In this document: positions 33,822 through 42,517 of the stretch, piece by piece
How positions within the stretch are numbered: the first letter of the stretch is position 1
Layout: each line of letters opens with the position of its first letter
NCBI GenBank assembly: GCA_016789685.1
Contig: JAEUQQ010000580.1
Location: 1 to 46,205, forward strand
Reading direction: 5' to 3'
DNA length: 46,205 nucleotides
Source: Acidobacteriota bacterium
GTDB lineage: Bacteria > Acidobacteriota > Vicinamibacteria > Vicinamibacterales > JAFNAJ01
Translations under genes and position numbers: made by a program
The notes under the pieces: generated by a model
What the model was told of the DNA's origin: nothing
The model's input: the letters and a program-made list of their open reading frames with translations, nothing else
The model's database searches: none

Positions 33822-36800
33822 GTGCAGAGCCTGAAGCGTTACCCCATCTGCCTCGCCTTGCTGTGCAGCCTGTTGTTTGGCGCGCCAGCCGTCGCCCAGT
33901 TCGACTCGGCGACCATCGTGGGCACCGTCAAGGATGACTCGGGTGGTGTGATGCCCGGCGCGACCGTGACGCTGACGAACCTCGAGACCGGCATCACGGT
34001 CGTCAAGGTGACCGACGAGAACGGCGCCTTCGAGTTCATGACCGTCCGCCCCGGCCGCTACAAGGTGACGAGCGAGCTCGAGGGATTCTCTGTGGCCCTG
34101 GCCGACAACATCGAGGCCCGCGTCGGCGCCCGCCAGCGCGTCGACCTGACCATGAAGCCCGGCGCGATGACCGAAACGGTCGAAGTCGTCGGCGCGGCCA
34201 CGCGGCTCGAGACCGATTCGAGCCAGCGCAGCACCGTCATCACGGGCGATCAGGCCGTCGAACTTCCCCTCAACGGCCGCGAGTATTCGAGCCTGGCGCT
34301 CCTGACGCCCGGCGTGCGGCTCTCGGCGCTCAACACGGGGTCGGCACAGACCGTGCGCGAGGGCTCGTTCAACATCAACGGCCTGCGCAGCACATTCAAC
34401 AACTTCCTGCTCGACGGACTCGACAACAACTCGTACGGCACGAGCAACCAGGGGTTCTCGAACCAGGTCATGCAGCCGTCACCCGATGCGGTCGCCGAGT
34501 TCCGCGTCGTGACCAACAACATGTCGGCCGAGTACGGGCGCAGCGCGGGCGCGACGATCAACGTCGCGTACAAGAGCGGCACCAACAGCTTCCGCGGCGC
34601 CGTCTGGGAATTCTGGCGCGACACCAAGCTCAACGCGACGGGATTCTTCAAGCCCAGCACGGGCGAGAAGCCGCCGATGAGCCGCGACCAGTTCGGTGGC
34701 ACCTTCGGCGGACCGATCATCAAGAACAAGGCGTTCTTCTTCGCCGACTACGAGGGATTCCGGCAGACGCGCAAGCTGGTGGGGTTCCAGACGATCCCGA
34801 CGCCAGCGCAGCGGCAGGGCATCCTGTCGGTCGACATCCGGAACCCGCAGACGGGCGTGGTCTACCCGGCAGGCACGCCGATTCCGATGACAGCCTTCGC
34901 GCGCAAGGTGCTGTCGGGGCTGCCCGATCCGACGGCCTCGACGGTCGGCAGCAACTACTCGTACCTGCAGGACCTCAAGAACGACAACAACAAGTACAAC
35001 GGCAAGGCCGACTTCCAGCTGACGTCGGCGCTCTCGGCGTTTGCGCGGTACGGCTATCGCAAGGCCGACCTGTTCGACTCCCCTCCGCTGCCGCTGCCGT
35101 CAGGCGGTGCGGGCAATGCGTTCACCTACGTCACGAACAAGCAGTTCGCGTCGGGCTTCACCTGGGCGCGCTCGGGCACGTCGCTGCTCGAGGGGCGCCT
35201 CGGGTGGTCGTACACGATCGCGGGCAAGAATCCGCACGCACTCGGGACGGAAGACGCCCTGTCGGGCTACGGCATCACGGGACTGCCCACCGACCCGCGC
35301 GTGGCGGGCGGCTTGCCGACGCAGTTGATCAGCGGCTACTCCGATCTCGGGCGTCAGGCCACGAACCCGCAGTGGCAGTACCCGGAGATGTGGAACCCGA
35401 AGCTGAACTACACCTGGATCATGGGCCGGCACTCGTTGAAGACGGGCTATGAATACCAGTACATCGCGACCGAGGTACAGGACGTGAACCCGCTCTACGG
35501 CCGCGACACCTACAACGGGCAGTTCACGCGCCCGACCGGCGCGGCCGCCAACAACATCTACAACCTCGCCGACTTCATGTTTGGCCTGCGGGCGAACTAC
35601 GCGCTCAGCACCTTCCTGGTCGCGAACCTGCGCCAGCAGATGCACTTCACGTACCTGCAGGACGACTTCCGCGTGAACGACAAGCTCACCATCAACGCGG
35701 GCGTCCGCTACGAGTACGCCACGCCGTGGGTCGAGAAGGACAACATCATGTCCAACTACGATCCGGCCACGCGCACGATGATCCTCGCCAAGGATGGCTC
35801 GCTGGAGGATCGCGCGCTGATGAAGCCCGATCGCAACAACTGGGCACCGCGCATCGGCATGGCGTACACGCTGACGCCCAAGACGGTCTTGCGCGGCGGC
35901 TACGGGCTCAGCTACATCCACTTCCACCGCGCGGGCGGCGCCAACGTGCTCGCCATCAACGGCCCGCAGTCGGTCACCGCGGTCGTGTCGCAGAGCAACC
36001 CCACGCTGGCCAGCTTCCGCACGACGCAGCAGGGCTACCCGGCGGGCTTCACCGATCCGTCGACGTTCAACCCGCTGCTGGCCAACATCACCTACATGCC
36101 CGAGGACTACCACTCGAGCTACGTGCAGAGCTACTACGTCTCTGTGCAGCGCGAGATCGCGGCCAACATGATTCTCGACGTCGCCTACGTCGGCAACCGT
36201 GCGGACGATGTGCTGCTCTTCGCCAACTACAACCAGGCCCTGCCCAACAACGCGGCGGGTTCGCTGTCGCTGCAGTCGCGGCGCCCGATCCCGGAGTTCT
36301 CGGACATCACCTACTCGTTCAACGGCGGCAAGTCGCGCTACAACGCCCTGCAGCTCAAGTACGAGTACCGGATGCGCCGCGGGTTCATGTTCCTGAGCTC
36401 GTTCACGTGGTCGAAGGCGAAGGACAACGGCGCGGGCTCGCTCGAAGGCGCAGGGCCAGCCCCGCAGAACTTCTACGACCTCGAGGAGAACTACGGAACG
36501 TCGACCTACGACCAGCCGTACAACAGCACGACCAGCGTCGTGTGGCAGTTGCCGTTCGGCCAGGGCAGGAAGTGGATGAGCAATGCCGGCCCGCTCCTCG
36601 ACGCGTTCATCGGAGGCTGGACCATCAGCGGCATCAACACCATGACCTCGGGCGAACCGGCGACGCTCACCTACTCGCCGTCGGCGGCCTTCCAGGTGTC
36701 GGGCATCAGCCAGGACTTCCGGGGTGCCAACCAGTACCGCGCGAACGTGAACGGCGATCCCTACGGTGACAAGAGCGCCATCGTTGGCTACCTGAGCACG

Positions 36801-37085
36801 ACGACCGTGACCGCCCCGACCAACCCGAGCCAGCCCTTCGGGAACGCAGGCCGCAACACGGTGCGCGGCCCGTGGTTCTGGCAGATGGACATGGTCGCCA
36901 CCAAGGAGTTCAAGATCCCGTTCGGCGACCAGACGCGGCTGCAGTTCCGGTTCGAAGCGTTCAACCTCCTCAACCGGGCGAACTTCCGGGCCCCGAACGC
37001 GAATCGCAACTCCGCCAACTACGGGACGATCACGTCGACCTACGACGCGCGCCAGATGCAGATCGGCGCGAAGCTCTCGTTCTGA
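33822..37085 (+). CDS. TonB-dependent receptor, Oar-like, with carboxypeptidase-regulatory-like N-domain
   Basis: Outer-membrane receptor, 1087 residues, typical of Acidobacteriota. A signal peptide (to about residue 26, LLFGAPAVAQFD) is followed by the regulatory-like beta domain (GTVKDDSGGVMPGATVTLTN), then the plug (about residues 115-240, with GREYSSLALLTPGV) and the 22-strand barrel ending in an aromatic C-terminus (IGAKLSF). The GTG at 33822 has GGAGGG eight bases upstream and begins the signal peptide directly; a TTG-type start further up (33741) would add 27 residues. It is 71 bp upstream of the glycerophosphodiesterase gene on the same strand and divergent from glpT, which suggests glycerophospho-compounds as ligand, but this is inference. 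Confidence 0.9.
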   Translation: MQSLKRYPICLALLCSLLFGAPAVAQFDSATIVGTVKDDSGGVMPGATVTLTNLETGITVVKVTDENGAFEFMTVRPGRYKVTSELEGFSVALADNIEARVGARQRVDLTMKPGAMTETVEVVGAATRLETDSSQRSTVITGDQAVELPLNGREYSSLALLTPGVRLSALNTGSAQTVREGSFNINGLRSTFNNFLLDGLDNNSYGTSNQGFSNQVMQPSPDAVAEFRVVTNNMSAEYGRSAGATINVAYKSGTNSFRGAVWEFWRDTKLNATGFFKPSTGEKPPMSRDQFGGTFGGPIIKNKAFFFADYEGFRQTRKLVGFQTIPTPAQRQGILSVDIRNPQTGVVYPAGTPIPMTAFARKVLSGLPDPTASTVGSNYSYLQDLKNDNNKYNGKADFQLTSALSAFARYGYRKADLFDSPPLPLPSGGAGNAFTYVTNKQFASGFTWARSGTSLLEGRLGWSYTIAGKNPHALGTEDALSGYGITGLPTDPRVAGGLPTQLISGYSDLGRQATNPQWQYPEMWNPKLNYTWIMGRHSLKTGYEYQYIATEVQDVNPLYGRDTYNGQFTRPTGAAANNIYNLADFMFGLRANYALSTFLVANLRQQMHFTYLQDDFRVNDKLTINAGVRYEYATPWVEKDNIMSNYDPATRTMILAKDGSLEDRALMKPDRNNWAPRIGMAYTLTPKTVLRGGYGLSYIHFHRAGGANVLAINGPQSVTAVVSQSNPTLASFRTTQQGYPAGFTDPSTFNPLLANITYMPEDYHSSYVQSYYVSVQREIAANMILDVAYVGNRADDVLLFANYNQALPNNAAGSLSLQSRRPIPEFSDITYSFNGGKSRYNALQLKYEYRMRRGFMFLSSFTWSKAKDNGAGSLEGAGPAPQNFYDLEENYGTSTYDQPYNSTTSVVWQLPFGQGRKWMSNAGPLLDAFIGGWTISGINTMTSGEPATLTYSPSAAFQVSGISQDFRGANQYRANVNGDPYGDKSAIVGYLSTTTVTAPTNPSQPFGNAGRNTVRGPWFWQMDMVATKEFKIPFGDQTRLQFRFEAFNLLNRANFRAPNANRNSANYGTITSTYDARQMQIGAKLSF

Positions 37086-37156
37086 ACCCGTCGGGCGGGG
37101 GTGCATCGATGCCGATGTGCCCCCGCCCGGCTCGGTTTCCCATTGATGGGCGCCTC

Positions 37157-38137
37157 ATGATGCGCCGCTACACGATTCTCCCCACGGTCACAGCCATGAC
37201 ATCCACACATGTCGTTTCGTCCGCGATCTGCGGGGCAGCCCTCGGTGTCGTCGCGTTCGGCTCGCTCGCCGCGGCGCAACCACTCGTCGCCGGCGGCAAG
37301 AAGGCACTCGTCGCGCACCGCGGCGCCTCGTCGTACGCGCCAGAGCACACGATCGCGGCCTACGCGCTCGCGATGCAGCAGGGAGCCGACTTCGTCGAGC
37401 AGGACCTCGCGGTGACGAAGGACGGGGTGCTCGTCTGCATCCACGACCTCACGCTCGAGCGCACGACCAACGTCGAAGAGGTCTTTCCCACGCGTTTCAC
37501 CGAAGACAAGAGCGGCGCAACCCCGGTCAAGCGCTGGCTCGTCTACGACCTCACCCTGGCCGAGATCAAGACGCTCGATGCGGGCTCGTGGTTCGACAGG
37601 AAGTTCGCGGGGGCGAGGATTCCGACCTTCCAGGAGGCGATCGACCTCGTGAAGGGCAAGGCCGGGATGTACCCGGAGCTGAAGGACCCCGAGTTCTATC
37701 GTGAGCGCGGCGTGAAGCCCGAGGAACTGCTCGCGGCCATCATGAAGAAGAACGGGCTGATCAACGACCCGAAGACGCCGTTCGTGATCCAGTCGTTCGA
37801 CGCCGACACCATCAAGGCGCTGGCGATGGTCCTGCCGGGCGTCGAGCGCGTGTATCTCGTGTCACCGCAGGACATCGGGCAGATCGACACCGAGGCCAAG
37901 GTCAAGGCGGTGGCGGGCTGGGCGACCGGCATCGGGCCGAACCGCCTGATCGTCGACAAGCAGCCCGACATCGTGAAGTGGGCGCACGCGGCGAAGATGC
38001 ACGTGACCCCGTGGACGTTCCGCGAGAAGGACCCGGCGAAGTTCCAGGTGCTGCGCGACGACATGACGAAGTTCCTGTACACCTACGGCGTCGACGCCGT
38101 CTTCACCGACAACCCCGATCAGTTCCCCCGCAAGTAA
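37157..38137 (+). CDS. glpQ: Secreted glycerophosphodiester phosphodiesterase (GlpQ-like)
   Basis: Hydrolyses glycerophosphodiesters to sn-glycerol-3-phosphate and an alcohol, 326 residues. A signal peptide (to about residue 43, GVVAFGSLAAAQ) exports it. The GDPD signature HRGASSYAPEHTIAAY with EQDLAVTKDG and HD gives the metal-binding His/Glu/Asp set, and the small insert (RTTNVEEVFPTRF) is GlpQ-like. Substrate Glu and Asp residues are in MYPELKDPEFY. The start is uncertain: ATG at 37157 or 37160, or 37196 without the first 13 residues. The ATGATG lies in a degenerate copy (37149-37166) of the palindrome seen at 79-98. It follows the TonB receptor and is followed by a strong hairpin. Confidence 0.88.
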   Translation: MMRRYTILPTVTAMTSTHVVSSAICGAALGVVAFGSLAAAQPLVAGGKKALVAHRGASSYAPEHTIAAYALAMQQGADFVEQDLAVTKDGVLVCIHDLTLERTTNVEEVFPTRFTEDKSGATPVKRWLVYDLTLAEIKTLDAGSWFDRKFAGARIPTFQEAIDLVKGKAGMYPELKDPEFYRERGVKPEELLAAIMKKNGLINDPKTPFVIQSFDADTIKALAMVLPGVERVYLVSPQDIGQIDTEAKVKAVAGWATGIGPNRLIVDKQPDIVKWAHAAKMHVTPWTFREKDPAKFQVLRDDMTKFLYTYGVDAVFTDNPDQFPRK

Positions 38138-38140
38138 GGC

Positions 38141-38226
38141 GGGGTCACATCTTTCATTGCAGCATTTCTCAAGACCTGTCCCCGGGGCCAGGTCTTGCAT
38201 TTTGCTGCAATGAAAGACGTGACCCC
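38141..38226. repeat. 86-bp near-perfect inverted repeat, hairpin terminator or MITE-like
   Basis: Arms GGGGTCAC/GTGACCCC (38141-38148 and 38219-38226), CTTTCATTGCAGCA/TGCTGCAATGAAAG (38151-38164 and 38203-38216) and CAAGACCTG/CAGGTCTTG (38170-38178 and 38189-38197) pair around CCCCGGGG (38180-38187). It starts three bases after the glpQ stop codon and lies between convergent genes. A terminator role is likely; terminal GGGGTCAC also resembles a mobile-element end. A short partial match, GGGGTCACATC, occurs at 44280-44290. Confidence 0.85.
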
Positions 38227-38292
38227 TTCTGCCCCCGCAGGCCGGGGCGTGCCCTCACACGCCCCGGCCGTCCGCGCCCACTGCGGAGAGAA

Positions 38293-39579
38293 TCAGCGGC
38301 CCACGGCCAGGCCGACCGTCACGGCACGTGACGTGTACTGGGCGAACGCGTCGTTGGAGTCGTGCTTCACGTAGTCGCCACGAACGACCAGCGACACCGT
38401 CCAGTCGCCCGTGCGCGACGGGGCGACCGGGAGGCTCGTCGCCACCTGCAGGCGCGACACCCGATCGTGCCGCATCGCGCCATCGAGCCTGAAATACCCG
38501 TCATCGGCATACGCCGGCGTCATCCGGAACGGCTTGTCGAGCCGCGCCCCCATCACCTGGACATCGATGCGGTTCGCGAAGATGTGCTTGAACGTGAGCC
38601 GAGCGTCGGTGGCGTCGCTCGCAAACGGGTCGTCGTAGAGCCCATCCTCGAACAACTCCACGGGCGTCGTGATCACCGCCGGCGGCACGCCGCCGAACGT
38701 CGCGCGGTGCATGACATCGAGCGCGAGTGACGTCCGCATCGCCAGCGACTGCGCCACGCGCCCGTAGGCGGTGAACAGGCGCGCGGTCACGGGCCCCGAC
38801 ACCACGCCGAGCGCGCTCAGGTGCGTCGGCACGCTCGTCGATCCGCCGAACCCCTGGCTGCCGCTCGCCCCGTTGCCCGTCGTCCCGCCGGCCCCGATCC
38901 CGATGCCGGTCGTCATGCCGTTCCCGGCGCCAGCCTGGATGCCGCCGGCCGTCGCAGGCAGCAGGCCGTCGCTGACGACCACCGCTGCCTCGTCAACACC
39001 CTGGTAGCGCTTTGCGCCGAGCGTGACTTCACCGATCAGCGTCGTCCGCGACGGCAGATTCACGAGACCGCTGACAAACGCCGTGTGCTGAACGTGGTCG
39101 AGCGACGCGAGGTCGTCGAACCGACGCGCATCGAGGCCGTAGCCCGCGCGAAGCGACGCCGTCGCGCGTGGCGTCCACGCGATGTTCGCGAACGCGTTGC
39201 CGGCCGTGACGTTCGCGGCCGTCCACGCATCGCCGTTTCGCCTGACGAGGCCAGAGCCGCCGGCGTAGAGCGCCGCGCGGTCTTTCGAGAGGACGAACTT
39301 CCACGAACCGCCGCCAGCCGCCTGCAGCGACGTCCAGTCGCCCGGGCTGGAGTAGGTGAACAGCTCGCTGCCGGCCCAGACGCGCCCGCGCGCGTCAGCG
39401 AAGGCCTGTTCGATCGAGGCCGCCAGCGCAGTACGGTGCTCGCTGCTGTCGTCGCCCGCCGCCGACCAGGCATCGAGAGCCTGGCCGACGGAGAGGTTCA
39501 CGACAGGTTGTGCGTTCGCGAGCGCAGCGGTGACGACGAGCAGCAGGGCCGGAAGCGCGAGCCGTTGGCATGCAGTCAT
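38293..39579 (-). CDS. Predicted outer-membrane barrel protein, Gly-rich loop (sigma-54 operon)
   Basis: Not recognised by family, 428 residues. A signal peptide (1 to about 23, LANAQ) precedes many short amphipathic strands, such as TASLRAGYGLDARRF and VSRLQVATSLPVA, ending in SRAVTVGLAVGR. A long Gly/Thr-rich loop lies near residues 210-245 (GIGIGAGGTTGNGASGS). A surface-exposed or periplasmic barrel is the best reading. The ATG at 39579 has GAGG upstream and is 12 bp after the DUF4405 stop, so the two are co-transcribed. It is the last gene of the sigma-54 operon. Confidence 0.72.
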   Translation of the reverse strand: MTACQRLALPALLLVVTAALANAQPVVNLSVGQALDAWSAAGDDSSEHRTALAASIEQAFADARGRVWAGSELFTYSSPGDWTSLQAAGGGSWKFVLSKDRAALYAGGSGLVRRNGDAWTAANVTAGNAFANIAWTPRATASLRAGYGLDARRFDDLASLDHVQHTAFVSGLVNLPSRTTLIGEVTLGAKRYQGVDEAAVVVSDGLLPATAGGIQAGAGNGMTTGIGIGAGGTTGNGASGSQGFGGSTSVPTHLSALGVVSGPVTARLFTAYGRVAQSLAMRTSLALDVMHRATFGGVPPAVITTPVELFEDGLYDDPFASDATDARLTFKHIFANRIDVQVMGARLDKPFRMTPAYADDGYFRLDGAMRHDRVSRLQVATSLPVAPSRTGDWTVSLVVRGDYVKHDSNDAFAQYTSRAVTVGLAVGR

Positions 39580-39591
39580 GGCGTCCTCGGC

Positions 39592-40443
39592 TCAGCGAAT
39601 CGCCGACAGGTGCTCGACGAGCGCGGGGGCATGCGTGCCGTTGGACGAGGCGATCTCGCGCAGCAGCTGGTCGGGGGTCGCCGTGATGCCCTTGGCCTGC
39701 AGCGCCGAGACGGCCTTCTCGACGGGAATTCCGAACTCCTGCGCAACCGTCGCCAGTGTCTTGCGTCCGAGGCCGCCACCGCTCGCGAGCGCCATCGCGA
39801 CGTCTTTCGACGCCGTCTCGTTGCTCATCCGGATGAGCGCGTAGACCTGCTTCGGAGTGGCCTGCTTCTGTGCCGCCAGGTCGGCGAGCGAACGCTCGGG
39901 CGTCGCGTCGTAGCCCGCGGCGCGCAACCGCGCCAGTGCCTGCTCAGCGGGCGCCTCGGCGATCTTCGCGGCCTCGGCGACGGTCTTGAGCTCGATGTGC
40001 GGCACCGGAGGTTCGGAGTCGTTCGTGGCCCACGACTCGGCGAGTTCCTCGCGGTACTCGGCGACGAGCGACACCGGCGTCACATTGGCCAGCGTCAGCA
40101 CGACGAGCGCCAGGCTGCCAGCCATCGCCGCAGCGAGTTCACGCGGACGCGAGAACCCGGCGTGCACGCGCGAGCGCAGGTAGGTCATCAGCGCACGCCA
40201 GTTGAAGAAGAGGTGCCAGGCCGCCATGGCGATGAACACGAACCCGAACACCATGTGCACCGACTGCCAGTTGGCCTTGGTCAGGCCCATGAGCGTCCAG
40301 CCGCTCCAGTTGGCGATGCGCCCCGGGGGGCTGACATAGAGGCCGATGCCGGTGAGGGCGATGACGAGGAACGCGACGGTGATGACGAGGCTGGCGAACG
40401 CTCGCCAGTGGAACGGGCGCGACGAAGGCGTGGGAGTCGACAT
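39592..40443 (-). CDS. DUF4405 membrane protein with C-terminal helical repeats
   Basis: Integral membrane protein, 283 residues. The N-terminal ~130 residues have four hydrophobic segments and conserved histidines in SVHMVFGF and AAWHLFFNW, the DUF4405 pattern, which resembles cytochrome b561-like domains; haem binding is possible but unproven. The C-terminal ~150 residues contain at least three related modules of about 40-45 residues, with cores such as AEQALARLRAAGYDATPE, VEKAVSALQAKGITATPD and TLATVAQEFG. It lies between the small Gly-rich protein and the barrel gene, all on the minus strand. A GTG/ATG choice was settled on the ATG at 40443. Confidence 0.78.
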   Translation of the reverse strand: MSTPTPSSRPFHWRAFASLVITVAFLVIALTGIGLYVSPPGRIANWSGWTLMGLTKANWQSVHMVFGFVFIAMAAWHLFFNWRALMTYLRSRVHAGFSRPRELAAAMAGSLALVVLTLANVTPVSLVAEYREELAESWATNDSEPPVPHIELKTVAEAAKIAEAPAEQALARLRAAGYDATPERSLADLAAQKQATPKQVYALIRMSNETASKDVAMALASGGGLGRKTLATVAQEFGIPVEKAVSALQAKGITATPDQLLREIASSNGTHAPALVEHLSAIR

Positions 40444-40565
40444 GATGACGCTCGCGGACTGAGTAGTGAGGGTTGAGGGTTGAGGGGTGGGCGCGAATCG
40501 TGTGCGGCGAGGGACCGCGGCGGGCGGAGCGCCTGGCGGCGCTCCACCCGTCGTGCACGACGGCG

Positions 40566-40904
40566 TTACTGGCGGCGGCCGCGGCGCATCGTCTGCGCGC
40601 CGGTGCCCGTGCAGGTACCCGTGCACACGCCGGTGCCGGGGCCGAAGCCGGTGCCGTCCTTGGGGCCGGCGCCCATGTTGCCGCTGCCGTTGCCCGGCCC
40701 GTAGCCCTTGCCGGCCCGCTGCCCGCGCTGGGTCCCGTTGCCGCCGGCCTGGTAGAGGTCGCAGATACCGTCGCCGTTGGCGTCGACGAAGCTGGCGCCG
40801 GCGGCAGGCGCCGCCTGCGATCCGCCGGGGGCGGGCGCGTTCTGGGCAGAGGCGAACGTGGCGACGGTGAGAATCAGGGCGAGAGCAAACAGGATGCGCT
40901 TCAT
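40566..40904 (-). CDS. Small secreted Gly-rich protein with Ca-binding-like DxNGDG motif
   Basis: Not recognised, 112 residues. A signal peptide (1 to about 24, ILTVATFASAQ) precedes an Ala/Pro linker and then VDANGDGICDLYQ, which resembles a calcium-binding EF-hand/dockerin loop. The remainder is rich in Gly, with GYGPGNGSGNM and GTGFGPGTG, and has a pair of cysteines in GVCTGTC near the C-terminus and a basic RRGRRQ tail. It is the first gene after the sigma-54 promoters and has GGAGGA seven bases before the ATG at 40904. A secreted or periplasmic scaffold or sensor is possible, but no function can be assigned. Confidence 0.75.
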   Translation of the reverse strand: MKRILFALALILTVATFASAQNAPAPGGSQAAPAAGASFVDANGDGICDLYQAGGNGTQRGQRAGKGYGPGNGSGNMGAGPKDGTGFGPGTGVCTGTCTGTGAQTMRRGRRQ

Positions 40905-40981
40905 GATGTCCTCCGAGGTGTGCTGGGTCGTCGTGGTTCGGGAAGCGACGATGTTGTCGCTGTCCGATGCCCCTCCATAGA

Positions 40982-40996
40982 GCATCAGTCGTGCCA
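40982..40996 (-). promoter_or_regulatory. Sigma-54-type promoter (proximal)
   Basis: On the minus strand TGGCACGACTGATGC fits the -24/-12 pattern TGGCACG-N4-TTGC with one mismatch, GG and GC separated by exactly ten bases. It lies about 80 bp upstream of the start codon at 40904. Confidence 0.65.
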
Positions 40997-41065
40997 GCGT
41001 TTCAACGCGGCGCGATGGCACCCGAATGTGCGAATTTTGGCCAGTATTCGACAGAAGCGGCAGAG

Positions 41066-41080
41066 GCGAACCACGTGCCA
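41066..41080 (-). promoter_or_regulatory. Sigma-54-type promoter (distal)
   Basis: On the minus strand TGGCACGTGGTTCGC also matches TGGCACG-N4-TTGC with one mismatch and correct spacing. It is 84 bp upstream of the proximal site. Confidence 0.6.
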
Positions 41081-41111
41081 CCCCTGCGTTCGACAGGACC
41101 GTCGATCGGCG

Positions 41112-41129
41112 CTCGACCAAATGGTCGAG
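41112..41129. promoter_or_regulatory. Perfect dyad, candidate enhancer (UAS) for the NtrC-type regulator
   Basis: CTCGACCA (41112-41119) and TGGTCGAG (41122-41129) flank AA. It lies 12 bp after the regulator gene stop. It is centred about 130 bp upstream of the proximal sigma-54 site and 47 bp upstream of the distal one. A typical enhancer site for such regulators is 70-150 bp upstream. Confidence 0.5.
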
Positions 41130-41140
41130 GGCCAGCGCGA

Positions 41141-42517
41141 CTACTTGCGCTTCTGCAGCTTGTAGCGGAGGTGGCGCTCGCTCATGCCGAGCGCACGCGC
41201 GGCGCGGGTCTGCACGCCGTCGGCCTCGGACATGGCCTGGTCGATCAGGCGGGACTCGAACGCGGCCACGCGGTCGATGAACGGCAGCGACGGGTCATCG
41301 CCGGCGCCTGCAGCCTCGGCGCCGGGACGACGTTCGCTCGAGAGTCCACGGACGTGGGCCGGCAGGTCGTTGGTCGTGAGCAGCGGGCCGCGCGCCAGCA
41401 CGACGGCGCGGTGGATGGTGTTCTCGAGCTCGCGCACGTTGCCGGGCCACGGCGCGCGCACCAGCACGTCGAGTGCCTCGCGCGAGCACGCGAGGGGCTG
41501 ACCGGGGCGCTCGGTGGCGAACCGCTGCAGGAACACCTCGACGAGCGACGGGATGTCTTCGCGGCGATCGCGCAGCGCCGGCACGTGGATGGTGACCACG
41601 TCGAGGCGATAGAACAGGTCTTCGCGGAACTCGCCGCTGCGCACCATCGCCTCGAGGTCTCGATTCGTGGCCGCGATCACGCGCACGTCGATGTTGATTC
41701 CCCGCGACGAGCCGAGGCGCTCGACGCGGTGTTCCTGCAGCACGCGCAGCAACTTCACCTGCGCCTGTTTCGGCAGGTCGCCGATCTCGTCGAGCAGCAA
41801 CGTGCCGCCATCGGCCTGCTCGAAGCGCCCGCGCACCTCGCGATCGGCGCCCGTGAAGGCGCCGCGCTCGTGGCCGAACAGCTCGGATTCGATGAGCGTG
41901 TCTGGCAGCGCGGCGACGTTCACCGCGACGAATGCCTTCGTCGCACGTGGGCTGGCGAAGTGGATGGCCCTGGCGAGCACCTCCTTGCCCGTGCCACTCT
42001 CGCCACGGATCAGGATCGTGGCCTTGCTCGCGGCCGCGCGTGCGGCGGTGTTGATGGCCTCGGCCATCCGCGCGTTCTGCGTGTCGAGCCCCTGGAAGCG
42101 GTAGCGTGACTCGAGCTGGTGCTTGAGCTCGCGGTTCTCTGAGACGAGCGCGCGCCGCTCGAGCGCACGTGTCGCGATGACCTCGATCTCGTCGAGATCG
42201 ATCGGCTTCGTCACGTAGTCGACGGCGCCACGTTTCATCGCCTCGACCGCGTTGGCGACCGTCCCGAACGCGGTCATCACGACGACGGCCGTGTCGGGGG
42301 CATCGTGCCTGATGGTGTCGAGCAGGTCGAGACCGGTACCATCGGGCATCCGCATGTCGGTGATGACGAGATCGAAGCCCTCACGCGCCAGTTGCTCGCG
42401 AGCCGACGCCACGTTGGCCGCGAGCGTCACTTCGTACCCGCGCTTCTTGAAGAACCCCGACAGCACGGTCCGCTGCGCCGGTTCATCGTCGACGAGCAGG
42501 ATGCGATGAGCGCTCAT
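41141..42517 (-). CDS. NtrC-family sigma-54-dependent response regulator
   Basis: Two-component response regulator, 458 residues. The receiver domain has the phospho-acceptor Asp54 in VITDMRMPDG. The AAA+ domain has Walker A GESGTGKE (about 170-180) and the sigma-54 contact loop GAFTGA in HERGAFTGAD. A Fis-type helix-turn-helix is at the C-terminus (TRAARALGMSERHLRYKLQK). The ATG at 42517 overlaps the kinase stop as ATGA, so the pair is translationally coupled. Two sigma-54-type promoters and a dyad lie just downstream on the same strand, before the small Gly-rich gene, so that operon is its likely target. It resembles ZraR/HydG by layout; the signal is unknown. Confidence 0.95.
   Translation of the reverse strand: MSAHRILLVDDEPAQRTVLSGFFKKRGYEVTLAANVASAREQLAREGFDLVITDMRMPDGTGLDLLDTIRHDAPDTAVVVMTAFGTVANAVEAMKRGAVDYVTKPIDLDEIEVIATRALERRALVSENRELKHQLESRYRFQGLDTQNARMAEAINTAARAAASKATILIRGESGTGKEVLARAIHFASPRATKAFVAVNVAALPDTLIESELFGHERGAFTGADREVRGRFEQADGGTLLLDEIGDLPKQAQVKLLRVLQEHRVERLGSSRGINIDVRVIAATNRDLEAMVRSGEFREDLFYRLDVVTIHVPALRDRREDIPSLVEVFLQRFATERPGQPLACSREALDVLVRAPWPGNVRELENTIHRAVVLARGPLLTTNDLPAHVRGLSSERRPGAEAAGAGDDPSLPFIDRVAAFESRLIDQAMSEADGVQTRAARALGMSERHLRYKLQKRK

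Noticed and set aside
41015..41032. Plus-strand sigma-54-like site (TGGCACCCGAATGTGC)
   Set aside because: GG and GC are 11 bases apart, one too many, and the nearest plus-strand gene is far away.
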